Below are positions 1-11,300 of a stretch of DNA of 64,000 bases, piece by piece. Position 1 is the first letter of the stretch. Each line of letters starts with the position of its first letter. Both the position numbers and the translations under genes were made by a program. Source of the stretch: Phallus indusiatus (lineage: Eukaryota > Basidiomycota > Agaricomycetes > Phallales > Phallaceae); NCBI GenBank assembly GCA_027605045.1, contig JAQFWX010000052.1, positions 124,001-188,000 on the forward strand, in the 5' to 3' direction. Under the pieces are notes generated by a model. It was not told where the DNA came from, did no database searches, and saw only the letters and a list, made by a program, of their open reading frames with translations.

Positions 1-1
1 C

Positions 2-511
2 TTCCACACGCGCTCTGAGAAGACTTTCTTTGTTTTCGAATCGCAGCTACCTACTATCATTGCTCTGACAAAGGGTTGTCGTAGTGCAAAGATGGTTAAA
101 GATATCAGCGAAGTGCCTGCTGGCTGTGGATCCGCCGTACTTAGTGACTCACTGACGGTGTACATTCTCGTGAGGGTGAGTGATTGTATTAAATTCCCTG
201 GCAATGGTTCGACTAATAAAATATTTCTCTTCAAAAGGGTCTGGTTGATATCGACAACGAAATCTCCAAATGTGTAAAGAAATTGGAGCTAGCGGAAATG
301 ACAGCAGACAAGATCCGGAAGATTGAAGCTCAGCCTGGTTACGAGGAAACTATTCCTGAAAATGTTAGAGCTTCGAATACTGAAAAGGTGAATATTATCA
401 TTTTTCTCAATATTGATTTTTCTGACTGTTTACCTCACTTAGCTGCGTACTGCCGAGGCGGAAATTACGACGTTACAGCAGACCAAGACAATGTTTGAAA
501 AATTGAAGTGA
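2..511 (+). CDS. VAS1: Valine--tRNA ligase, C-terminal end (partial, 3 exons)
   Basis: This is the 3' end of valyl-tRNA synthetase, which charges tRNA-Val; the 5' part lies left of the window. Exons are <2-175, 238-387 and 443-511, with phase-0 introns of 62 and 55 bp (gtgagt...aag, gtgaat...tag). The visible part holds the stretch around SAKMVKDISEVPAGCGSAVL, then the C-terminal coiled-coil arm starting GLVDIDNEISKCVKKLELAE, with the typical KIEAQPGYEETIPENVR motif and the end TMFEKLK. This order and spacing are diagnostic of eukaryotic/bacterial-type ValRS arms. One enzyme usually serves both cytosol and mitochondria in fungi; targeting cannot be judged here because the N-terminus is missing. 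The reading frame is intact across both introns. Confidence 0.93.
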
Positions 512-807
512 AAATTAGGAATGTAGAATTAGAATTTGGAATATATATAGCTATACGTATTATTAATGTTGAAAGCCGAGGTTCTGCGCCTCACATTCGT
601 CTCCATGTTGACCACGGTCGAGTTTGGCTGAAGGCGGATACGGAAGCGGAACGAGCGCTAACCAAACCTGATCGTTTCCAGTTCTTTTCCTGCCGCTTAC
701 TATCGTGTGCATTGAAGCAATGTATTAAGTGAGCGTCGGATTATCTGCTAATAGCTCTCTCAAACTAATGTCTCGAAGGATATGAAAATTCATCTAAGCC
801 AGTTTAG

Positions 808-3294
808 ATGCTTACTCGAACGCGAATCCTCTTCAAACATACCTATGCCGGTATTTGGAGAAGAGGAGATAGAATCTCCTTTTCTATCCAATATCCTACC
901 AACCAATCAATACTTCTAGATCGCGCCGTTGAGCTATGCGATAGACTCATCACCCAACATAAGGAGCTTTCTGCGAGAGAGGCAGGCGGTTCACTCTTTG
1001 AGCGTTGGTCACCTGAATATGAAGAACAAGAAACGAAAATACCAGACATTGAAGATGAGGTAACCGAAACATTAGAAATATTCGTTGAGAAGGAGAAGGA
1101 GAAAGAGGCGAGGTCGAATGGGGTTCATCGGGTGATGGGACGGAAGACACACTTGGTTTCTTGCATCGAAAACGGCCAAACAGATCTGGCAGAAACTCTC
1201 AGAGACGAGCTAATTTCAACTGGTGTTCATATAAAACGACATCCTATCTTCACGGAAGCTGCTATTGACGCATGGCGTCACAGGTCGCCTGAGGAAAGGA
1301 CCGACGCATTCTATAACTGGCTCCGACTAATACCTCCAGCAATTCGAGGGCAAGTACGGCAAACTAGACTAGCTTTAATGAAAGTCCGGAATGCTATATT
1401 TTCGGATCCAACCGACCTTAACACCATTGCTTGCTTTGGATTGATTTGTTGTCGAAAGGGGTTTGCGAATGCCTTTTTCCCGGACGTGATCGCCCACATA
1501 GGTCGCCTTGCCTCTCCGGCGCTGAGTGGGGCTCTTCTTACTCAATGCGAAGATCAAGCCAATGCATTCTACAATCGTTTTCATAAAGAAACTCATCAGG
1601 ATTCTGATTTCTCCAAATGGAATACGGTCAAGCATAATAACCACTATGTTAGGATCCTTTGTATTTCTGGTTATTCTCACCATGCGTTAGAATGGCTTCA
1701 GATGCTTGTCAATCAGAATATCCGAATTGAACCGTTCACTTGGACACTGCTTTCACGAGATTTTGCTCATCTCAAACTGGATGATCTAGTTGCCGCCGTT
1801 AAAGAGCTGCGCATTCAAGCCATATTGAAAGGGCTCACTGAAGGTATGCAATGTTGAATGTAGACTATTTCTTCTTTTTGACTGTCGTAGAATCTTCCAA
1901 GGATGATCATGTTACAAATGACGATCGACCACTCCTTCCCACTGCTCAAGATCTAGCTGAAAAGTTACAAGAGTTCGTCGAGACTTCTGATGCGAAAGCC
2001 ATAAACGCGCTATGGTATGAAATTGCCGTCGAAAATCGATCATTGGACTTGTGGGTTGTAGCAATAATGAAATTCTATCAGAACAACGGGCGACCAAGGC
2101 TTGTACTCGAACAATTCCTGAGTTACTACATGTGTATTGGCGTGCCGAAGGAATGGATTCTCCATCAAATTTCAAAGCGGACTAAATTATCTGAAGAGAA
2201 GCTGCACCCGCTCCTATCCGTCAGCATACCTCCAAACTTTAGACCTGCTGCTGGCGGTCGGTTTCCTTCAACACACACTATAGCAATGGTGTGGGGTGCT
2301 CTTGCGTCGCTAGTAGAGAGTGATACCGAGTTATCATCTTTATACGAAACGTTCCTGTACCATTGGGATCATAATCATTCCTCAACAATCTCATTACCAC
2401 CTGTGGATACTGATCGGCTTTGGAAGAACATATCGATTCAATACCCTCCTGTCATTACTCCTGATACCGTCATGTTTCATGTTTTTATCTCGCGATTTGC
2501 CAAGTCTGGCTTGATCGACACTACTCTTGCGATTCTCCAAGATATGCATTCTCGCGGAATACGACCGGACACGCACAACTGGACAGCCGTTGCTGGAATG
2601 TACGCGAAGGCCAAGGACTTAGACCGAGCTCTAAGAATACTCACTCGTATGGAAGAAACAAATATAAGAAGTGATGGCGAGCCACCTCATGGTTCTACAA
2701 TAAAGAACGTTGATCGTGTTCGCAATCGCAGAGGTCCTATCCTTCACTCGTCCGTTTGGATGCCTTCGCCTAATTTGGTTACGTATACTAGTATTTGGAG
2801 AGGGTTGGTTGATTCCGGAAACTACGAGGCAGCTAGAGAGTTTTCAGACCGTTTAGAATCTGCTGGGTATGCACAGGGGATGAACGAACGGACCGAGAAT
2901 GTCGCTCGACTTTTAGAAGAGCGGGAAGCTCGTCGTCAGACTCATCAAACAGAACGTGTAAGCTGGGGAGAAGAGTACGTATTCAAATTATCTTCATTCT
3001 TTCTAATTTCTTATCGTCAGCTAGATTCTCCAAACGTGGATATAAACCATTGTGACAAAATGATTGACTTCCTTGTCGCTTTTATACTGGTTCACAGCAC
3101 TAGCAATGACCCTCGCATCCGATTGTCAACCTCTTTTGAAATTATTCTCAGGATTGGAACGTAATATATACAACTCCGACTTCATGCGGGGTAGACGTCA
3201 CGACGATGGTTATACGGACACAACGAAGGGACATGATCATTGGCGTAAACTGGAGGACATGTTAACGAGGGAAGGTGGCCTACCACCTGCATGA
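808..3294 (+). CDS. PPR-type protein, probably mitochondrial (4 exons, 776 aa)
   Basis: Exons are 808-1843, 1891-2957, 3021-3051 and 3098-3294. All intron phases agree (1, 0, 1) and the sum is 777 codons. The start at 808 gives a basic, Arg-rich N-terminus (MLTRTRILFKHTYAGIWRRG) compatible with mitochondrial import. Around residues 536-606 are two helical-pair repeats of PPR type (for example FISRFAKSGLIDTTLAILQD and AGMYAKAKDLDRALRILTRM), with a third at about 639-672 (SIWRGLVDSGNYEAAREFSD). PPR proteins bind organellar RNA in processing or translation. The large N-terminal half is helical but matches no domain I can name. It lies about 300 bp downstream of the ValRS stop on the same strand. 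The exact orthologue is not recognised. Confidence 0.75.
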
Positions 3295-3500
3295 CATAAG
3301 ACACTAGTTGAAGAACACAACAACTTTTGCCAGTCAACTTGAATGCACGTCTTATTTCGTTCAGACTAGCCTGCCATTGTAATCTTTCTCATCACTCTAG
3401 TCGTTCAGCCCAGTTGTGGATGTTAGCGTGGGCGTTAGTCAAAAAAAGATGTTGGTATAGCTTTCTTAACTTTAGATATCTTCTATATACAAGTTGATTA

Positions 3501-6500
3501 TTAGTTTATGGCCTTCATCAATGCTTCCACATCATCAGGTTTCACAATACAGTAAACCCGTGCAGACACTCTCCGTACAGCTTTAATATCGGTTCCCAAG
3601 TGCTGGGATAGACCGTAAGTAAAGTTTGAAGTTGAAAGTCCTCTTCTGGACCTAAGGATCACTCACAAGGGTATCACCACTTTTTAATTCAAAGGTTTTT
3701 GATTTAACTCCTTCAGGCGACAGTCGCCGACCGTTAACAAAAGTTCCGTTCCTACTTTTCAGATCCTTAATATATACCTGACCACTTCAGTACCTCGGTT
3801 CATCGCAAAGCCACATACAGAACCAAAACGTACCTTTCCAGCCTCCTGCCACACTTCTGCGTGCACTTTGCTCACCGCTTGAGAGGCAAAAATGCCGTTT
3901 TCCTCTTCTGGGGCTGCCGTCTCTCCCATTATCTCTCTTCCTAACTTGATTTTCCGATCCAGAGGTAGATATTTGCGCTGAAACGAACCATCAAGGGGCA
4001 AAAGTGCTAGAGTCGGCTGAACGTGAAGTTCCCGTATTAATCCGTCGGTATTACGTGCATTAACCACTTTAGGACCCTTATCAGATTTATGAAGTAGGAT
4101 AGGCTTTCTAGCTGGAGCTTGGCTTGAGCGGTCGGACTCAGGACTCTATGAGAACAAAGATGAGGATTAGCTGGATGGTCAAGGCCAGTCGAGTTTTTAA
4201 GTGTACTGACAGGATCACGTCGACTAACCAGTGGTAGCCGACTAACAAACGGCTTATGACCTTTGGCAACAGGTTGCTTTGATTTTCCGTTAGCAAGATG
4301 GTTTCCCTGGGTCACATTATGATCCAATTTCTACAAGTAATGATTAGCTGGATAGTGAAATATTTAGAGTCTTCAGGTGTACGCACAGACGGAAGTACGC
4401 TAACAAAAGGAAGTTGACTGGTATAATCGATTTTAACTTTTACATCCAGTTCTTCTTCCAATGCTTCCTTTCCACCCCGTGGGTTATTTGGCGCCACACC
4501 GTCAGAGATAAGCCTACAACGATTATAATTGTATACAGTACAGATTAGTTATGACCTACTTGACTTTTGAACTAGTTTGGATCTCAGACACCTGCGGAAC
4601 GTTGAAAACCTATTTATAACAACACACAATTCAAGTAAGAACGTCTGTGGTCACTTGAACGACATACCGTGAAGTAATGAGCAAAAAGACCGTTGGCATA
4701 GTATTTCATAGCCTTGGAAATATCGCCTGGAAGTCTTCGCCATATGCGTTTCAGCTCGGTTACCCGCGCGTCATAAGTCTCAAAAAGAGTTTCAAAGGAT
4801 GTTCGGGCGTCCTCAAGGAAATGTCCTGGTACATCGTTTTTATTTCCATTTAAAATATTTTCGTGATACGAAAACAGGACGAAAGCCACGGGAAAAAACC
4901 ACTTGTTGGATATTAGCTAACATACGCAATGGAATAACAATACGAACCCATTCAATTTGGTCACCCCCAGCGATAGAATCTACCATAGAACACTCCAAGC
5001 GGTAGAAGCTTTTCTTTAGACCATCTTTGATACGTTTGGTAATCCAAGCTCTCCTTTGCTGTATCATTTCGTCCATATTTTTTGCAGCCCAGGGCGTAAG
5101 ATCTTCGACGAGAGGTTGCAAACCGCCCTGTATCGCGCGTAAAGGTATCTCAAAGTGCTGGAAGTATTTATAGTAAGCTCCAGACTTGGGCATTCTACTG
5201 AGTATTCCATCCAGTTGTTTGGAATAACTGCCCGTTTTGACCAAATATAAGAGAGTATATCAGAACCAGTCATGTGAGAAGGCTTACAAGAGATTATCAG
5301 CATGCCAGCCATAGGCACAGCTATGTAATAGCAGATTCTAATTACTTTTTGAAGCTTTCGACGACGAGAAAAGCTTACTATGCCAGCCATTGCAGGGTTG
5401 TCCAATCAAGTGTTTGAGGTTTCTGCTGCAAAAAGACAACTACTTCGCTGACTGAAATGTACCCACTGGCATCTTGAATAGACGAATTCGATCACTGAAC
5501 GTGGGAGTGTGGTTTGTATGGATACAGCATACCTCTATCGATAGCATCACAGATGGCTGAATGATAGTACTAGGTTAGTAGTGAGGGATGCGCCTAGATG
5601 TAACATGGTCTTCTGACCTGCATGATCTACGGCATACTTAGTTAGTAAAGACTCGTTCTATTGAAGAGTCTATCTCACATGGAACAGAGCAAATGATATC
5701 TGTAGTCCAGGAATCCGCTGGAGAGCCGACGGCTTCAGCCCTTTTCATTTCCAGTGCAAAATAATGGCTCAATCCTATACACCGGCAACTCATGTTGAAT
5801 CAAAGCAATATGAAAGATAACCAGGACACACCATCTAGAAATTGACGCCTTTTCACACTAGATCGTTTTCCGGCCTGTGTTGAGATGAGTCACACAGAGC
5901 AGATTTAAATGTAAACTTTTACCGTCTCTGGAGGGAGATAAGGTTACATATAAATCAATAATCCATTTTCACGACATGAAGACCTACGCAACCAAATTTT
6001 CTTAGCGAATGTCAGTTGCCAAATTTGAATTGACCAAGACTAGAAACACTCACTTGAAAATTCGGATCGGGTATTATATTGTGAGGTCCTTCGTCAGCCT
6101 TCAATAATGCTTGATCAGTTTGCGCAGGTAGAAGCGGTGAAATAGGTTATACTTGTTTCTTAAGCCAATCACGAAGGTACTTGGTTTCTGCAGTGAACTT
6201 ATCTAGAACAAAGTTGAACTTGAGGTCAAACATCTCTCTGATGGGAGTATCTGTCAGAATCCCAGATAATCTTGCACCCAGCTTATAAACGCACTTGTTT
6301 TGTTTGTCCATCTCCTTCCATTCATCCAGTGTTGACCGCAATACTTTGCCAATATTTTCCTCCCGAAATAATTGAGATAGTATTGGATCGGTCAGATGTT
6401 GTTGAAATAGTTCTTCAAGTTCTTTCCGATCCAGCATTGCCGGCCTTTGTGCAGCAATATCGCCGTATCCACCTATAGCTCTCTCAATTGCCGTTTGACT

Positions 6501-7547
6501 GGTTATGAACTTGTGCAGTTTCTTATTCAGGGTCGTGGCTATTTCGATGGTGAGGAGATTATTCAGTTTGATCCGTAGGTTTATAATCTTGCTGAGGAAC
6601 CCGTCAAGATCTTTCTGGTGTTTATCCGCGGAAAGAATGTTCCCTTAAGATTTGCCTTTGTTTAGCAAGTTAAATCCTAAGCCGAAGAAATTAAACCATA
6701 CTGCATAATGTCTGGAGTCGACGAAAGCGGGACGCGGTACCAGGTCCATAATATTTTCTTTTCCAGGCTTGTAGAACTAAGGAGAGAATGGGTGGATGAT
6801 GAATACATACCCGCTGAATTCGCTAAATCTGCGGAGGAGGTCCTCCATAGGTCGGACTATCGATTGGTTGAAACGCTCCGTTATCGAACCTTTATAGGAT
6901 TTCACAAGTTTTAGTTCGCATATAAAGTCAGCCTGATCAATGGATGTTTTTAGGACACTACAAGAGATTTGTAATATGTGTACTAGACTCACTAATTCTA
7001 TATATACGGTGACGATCCGAACGTCATTCTCTTCTCTCCCTTGCTCCATTTGAATAGCAGCCTGCAGCACCATACTATGAGCTTCGTGCGAGGAACAAAC
7101 AGTATAGACAACCGACTGAAAGCACGTCTGCCACCTCTGAACACATAGGGTACACAGTGCCGAGGGCCTTGAGAACATGGACGGCTAACGTGCCACAGGT
7201 CAAGCACACTTCGACGACCTTTTTGGGTGCCGCTGCGGTATCGCTCTGTGCAGGCTCCAGCGCAGCAATAGTTTTGCTGGCCTTCCTAATGCTCTCTTTT
7301 GTTCGAGCATGAAGGTCATCAAGAGCTAGCCGTTTGAAAAGGATTGAGAGGATGTTCAAATTCAATTTGACAAATACGCACGATCTTTGGGCATCTCCAA
7401 GGGCAAATACTTATCTGCGCACAGCCTTTCATCACTTCTTCTGCAAATCAATCTTATATAGTTTATTCCAGCGTCTGCAGTGTTAGTAGATTGCTTCGGC
7501 AGCCTCGTGCATCCGGAAAAGTGCCGATTCGCCGGGGATTTATTCAT
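3501..7547 (-). CDS. Unit A: EF-hand / FHA protein (about 20 exons, 927 aa)
   Basis: Exons on the minus strand are 7547-7382, 7325-7117, 7061-6993, 6932-6811, 6757-6702, 6643-6153, 6098-6054, 5874-5832, 5774-5679, 5556-5533, 5472-5379, 5320-5288, 5227-4948, 4901-4668, 4609-4560, 4513-4387, 4330-4211, 4145-3834, 3777-3667 and 3602-3501. All phases agree and there is no stop. The N-terminal helical domain (HARTKESIRKAS..., VYPMC...ND.R) resembles the N-domains of fungal STAND/EF-hand proteins. Next come GPHNIIPDPNFQ, then a canonical EF-hand loop DRDASGYISVSE (about 439-450), WLAYCAYGWHADNL, and a helical region ending YYANGLFAHYFT. The C-terminal FHA domain (about 798-925) shows LGRE, SKVH and NGTFVNG. 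The start is uncertain: ATG 7547 is favoured because unit B shares this frame with only in-frame indels; ATG 7394 is the fallback. One intron uses the donor GTTCGT (at 4947). Confidence 0.85.
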
Positions 7548-7929
7548 ATCTTTCAGATACGTCGTTGACAGCTGTCTGGTTCGGAATTGGAAATGACCTG
7601 TCGTGAGAGATCCCGTAAAGCTTCTATTTGAGCTAGTTCAATCACGTTGTCGTCTTTAGTTTCTAATTTCGTGAGATCACAATTGATGGAATAACTTGAA
7701 GCACAAATAATCAGCCGTAATGGTGTAAACCGTGGATCAGTAAATCGACAAAGGACACATGTACGTACGTATTCATGTCCAGCCTTACCAGGACAAATGA
7801 CTACGGATTACATATTGAGCGTTGAACGTTGAACTGTTACGTTGAGGGCTTAATTTCTTTCTGATACATGATAGTCAGCAAGGAATTGGGGTATATAGGT
7901 GCCAATCTACGCTTTATATTTGATATCAA
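7548..7929. promoter_or_regulatory. 5' region of unit A, shared with B and D0
   Basis: On the minus strand this holds a short open stretch, roughly 7670-7580, encoding ELAQIEALRDLSRQ-like residues. It also occurs at 15.5 kb and 24.55 kb, so it may be a 5' non-coding or alternative exon. I could not connect it in phase with the first assigned exon. On the plus strand a TATA-like gtatata (7891) lies about 35 bp before the ATG of the small-gene relic at 7930. Bases 7813-8070 are duplicated at about 31712-31975. Confidence 0.4.
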
Positions 7930-8063
7930 ATGACTTCTTCAACTATCACCCCAACCGACAACACTCCACCGAAGCTCTGGGATGCATTTCAGGAAGCCTT
8001 TTCAGAACTTTTAAAAAATCACCCGAGAAGGAACCTGATGACAGCTGGGTACATATTTAGGTG
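7930..8063 (+). pseudogene. Relic of YFEPEE small protein, exon 1 only
   Basis: It starts MTSSTITPTDNTPPK and continues DAFQEAFSELLKN, the conserved core of the small-protein family found intact at 43.3, 52.7, 55.5, 58.0 and 62.0 kb. After LLKN the frame is lost. The next shifted frame reads PEKEPDDSW followed by a gtacat donor, the usual end of exon 1. Exons 2 and 3 are not found downstream. The same damaged form occurs at 31832, so the two arose by copying after the damage. Confidence 0.75.
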
Positions 8064-8393
8064 AGTATGTATTGCAACGTGCGTCGCTCACTGGGTCACT
8101 GCCACGACGTTTCGTCGGACAGGTTTCTTTGCAGGTATTTTGCAAGAATTTTTGTCACCTAAGAGAACATTCATGTTACATTGATTCTATTCTTGGAAAA
8201 AAAAAGGAAAAAAGGTCTGTAATACTATCTTATACATATCTGTAATCCAAAAGACTCCGGGTTGACGCCAGGGGTTTCGATACGATCCGGACCAGGCTTT
8301 CTATGAAGTAACCTCCTCTTTTAGTTGTCCAAAAGAGGGGGTTACGTAAGAGAAAGGCTGGTTCCGAAGCTATCAAATACTCATTACAACTAA
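8064..8393. other. Intergenic, no gene seen
   Basis: The stretch contains an A-rich run near 8195-8215 and the 3' flank of unit B. I see no coding segment, RNA gene or transposon end. Confidence 0.5.
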
Positions 8394-11300
8394 TCACACT
8401 GCTTCTACGAGGATTTGAACCCGTGCAGTCACTCCACATATGGATCCAAAATCAGGTCCCAAATGCTGAGGATAAACGATAAGTAAAAGTCTAAGCTAGC
8501 GATCCCCTTTTGACTTCAATCACTCACAAGGATATCCCCGTTTTGTAGCTCGAGGGGCAATGATCTAATTCCTTCACGCGACAATCGTTTACCATTAACA
8601 TAAGTTCCGTTTGTACTCCCTAAATCCTTAATATACACCTTAACTTGCTTGAGTACCCTTCTCCATCGCGATTTCATGGGTCTTCAAACGTACCTTACCA
8701 CCCGCATCCCCTACTTCTGCATGTCCTGTGGACAGTGCCTCAGAGGCAAAGATCCCATTATCATCTAATGGAGATGTACCCCTGACTATCTCTTTCCCTA
8801 ACCTTATTGGCTGACTTAGACGCAAATATTTGCGTTGAAATGAACCGTCGAGGGGCTCAAGGACTAAAGTCGGCGGTGCATATCTCGGTCTCCGTTCATC
8901 GCAAGCACACGGATTAGCTATTTTAGTGTTAGTGCAAGGTCCGGAATTACCTGGGGTCTGTGCAGGAAGCTGACGAGCACATGAGCCCGTACTAAAGAGA
9001 TTCTTTGGAGGGTATGTGGACTGCTCAGGAAGCCGACCATGATAAGGGGAAGCATGTACATCAAAGGGATACCACGGAGAATATGCGCCTTGGTCAGGAA
9101 GCTGTTTAGCATACGGGTCAGGAGCCATGGTTAATGGATGCCTCGGGGAGCTTGCGATATTTGTGGCAGCACCTGCAATAAAGCCCGGAGACGATTTCTG
9201 ATCGGGAAGTGGTTTCTGAGCAGGGTGTGGATTGTGAGCAGGAAGTGGGTTTTGAACAGGACATGGGTTTCGAGCAGAATGTGCAAGACGTAAATTCTGA
9301 GCAAGAAGTGGGTTCTGAGCGGGACGTGAGTTTTGAACAGGCTGTGGGTTTTGAGAAGGACGTGGGTTCTGAGCAGGAAATGGATTCTGAACAGGACATG
9401 AGTTCTGAGCAGGACGCGGGTTCTGAGCAGGCAATGGGTCCTGAGCAAGGTGTGGGCTTGGAGCAGGACGCGGGTCCTGGGCAGGAAATGGGTTCTGAGC
9501 AGGAACTGGGCTCTGAGAAGGATGTGGGTTCTGAACAGTACATGGGTTTCGAGCAGAATGAGCAAGATATAAATTCTGAGCAAGAAGTGGGTTCTGAGTG
9601 GGACGTGGGTTTTGAACAGGATGTGGGTTTTGAGAAGGACGTGGGTTCTGAGCACGAAGTGGGCTGTGAACAGGATATGAGTTCTGAACAGGACATTCGT
9701 TTCGAGCAGGATGAGCAGGACGTAAATTCTGAGCAAGAAGTGGGTTTTGAGCGGGACCTGAGTTTTGAACAGGATGTGGGTTCTGAGCAGGTAATGGGTT
9801 CTGAACAGGAAATGGGTTCTGAACAGGACATAGGTTCTGAACAGGAAGCGGGTTCTGAGCAGAAATTAAGTTTTGATCAGGCAATGGTTTCTGATCAAGG
9901 TGTGGGTTTGGAGCAGAACATGGGTTTTGAGCAGGACGCGAGTCCTGGGCAGGAGATGGGTTCTGAGCAGGATGTGGGTTCTGAACAGTACATGAGTTTC
10001 GAGCAGGATGAGCAGGAAGTGGGTTCTGAGCGGGACATGGGTTTTGAATAGGCCATGGGTTTGGAGCAGGATGTGGGTTTTGAACAGGCAATGGGTTTGG
10101 AGTAAAGCACGGGTTCTGGGCAGGACATAGGTTTTGAGCAGGACATAGGTTTTGAACAGGACGTGGGTCTTGGGCAGTTTCAGCAGGACATGGGTTGTGT
10201 GCGGGATGTGCGCTCTGAACAGGAAGCGCATTAACGTATGGGCTGATAACCATACTAGAGCAATATACAGAAGAACGTCCGCTGAACGCATGAAAAGTAC
10301 CAGGAGGACTAGGATACACACAGGGTTGCTTTACTTTTACTTCGGCGAGACCATTATCTAATTTGATGTTGTCGGACTCCATATCCCTGTAATGGCCAAA
10401 AGGTTTACAGCACCAGATCCAACGAATCAAAATCATGATCCACTTTGCTTTTGGCACTGGCCTGTTGATTTGCGTGCCGAAAACCTGCGGATCGTTGGGA
10501 ACCTATGATACAAGCACTCGATTAACATTAACTTGTTAAGGACTTTGGCGGCGATCCAAACGACGTGCCTTAAAATAATTGACAAAGAGACCATTGGCAT
10601 AGTATCTCATAACCTTGGTAGTATCTCCTAGATGTTTTCGCCAAATGCTGTTCAGCTCGTCCGCCCGCGCATCATAAGTCTCAAAAAGAGTTTTCAAGGA
10701 CGTTTGGGCGTCCTCAAGGAAACATTTTGGTGGACTGTCTTTACTTGCACTTAGAACATCGTTTTGATACGAAAACAGGACGAAGGCGGTAGGAAAAAAC
10801 CACTGTCTGAATATTAGCATCTGCGGAATGATGATAGCATACGTAGTAAGAAACAATGATACGAACCCATTCAACTTGGTCATCACCAGCTATCAGGCTC
10901 ACCAGTGAAGGGTCTAGACGGTAAGAGCTTTTTGATAGACCGTTTTTTATACCTTCAATAATCCAGGCCCTCCTTTGGAGTATCAATTCGTCCATATTTT
11001 TGGCAGCCCAGGGAGTAAGGTCTTTAGCGAGAGGGTGCAAGCCATTTTGTATCATGCGTAAAGGTTTCTCGAAACGTCGAAAGTATTTGCAGTAAGCTTT
11101 GGACTCATGTGCTTTAGCAAATAGTCGATCCAGCTGTTCCGAAAAACTGTTCATTTTTCAAGACAATAATATTAGAGACGTCGGGTTATGTGTCTCAGGC
11201 CGAGTAAGTGAGGACGAAAACTTACAAGATATTATCAGCATGCCAACCGTAGGCACAGCTAACAATAAAAAAATTAAAATACACTCCAAGCCTTTCGGTG

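Noticed and set aside
7382..7547. Treating MNKSPANRHF... as intron only
   Set aside because: In the decayed D0 copy the frame is broken, but A and the 15.2-kb copy differ by in-frame indels. It was kept as the probable first exon of A, with doubt stated.
9118..9831. Minus-strand frames rich in SEPTSCSK or LRTHVLFKT
   Set aside because: Alternative frames of the same repeat. The unit-B frame is the one that joins the FHA domain and matches units D and E.
9209..10051. 280-codon + strand frame (EQDMGFEQ-like repeats)
   Set aside because: It is the mirror of the PxQNP-coding repeat of unit B on the other strand. The stop-free state follows from the repeat unit, and there is no splice or homology support.
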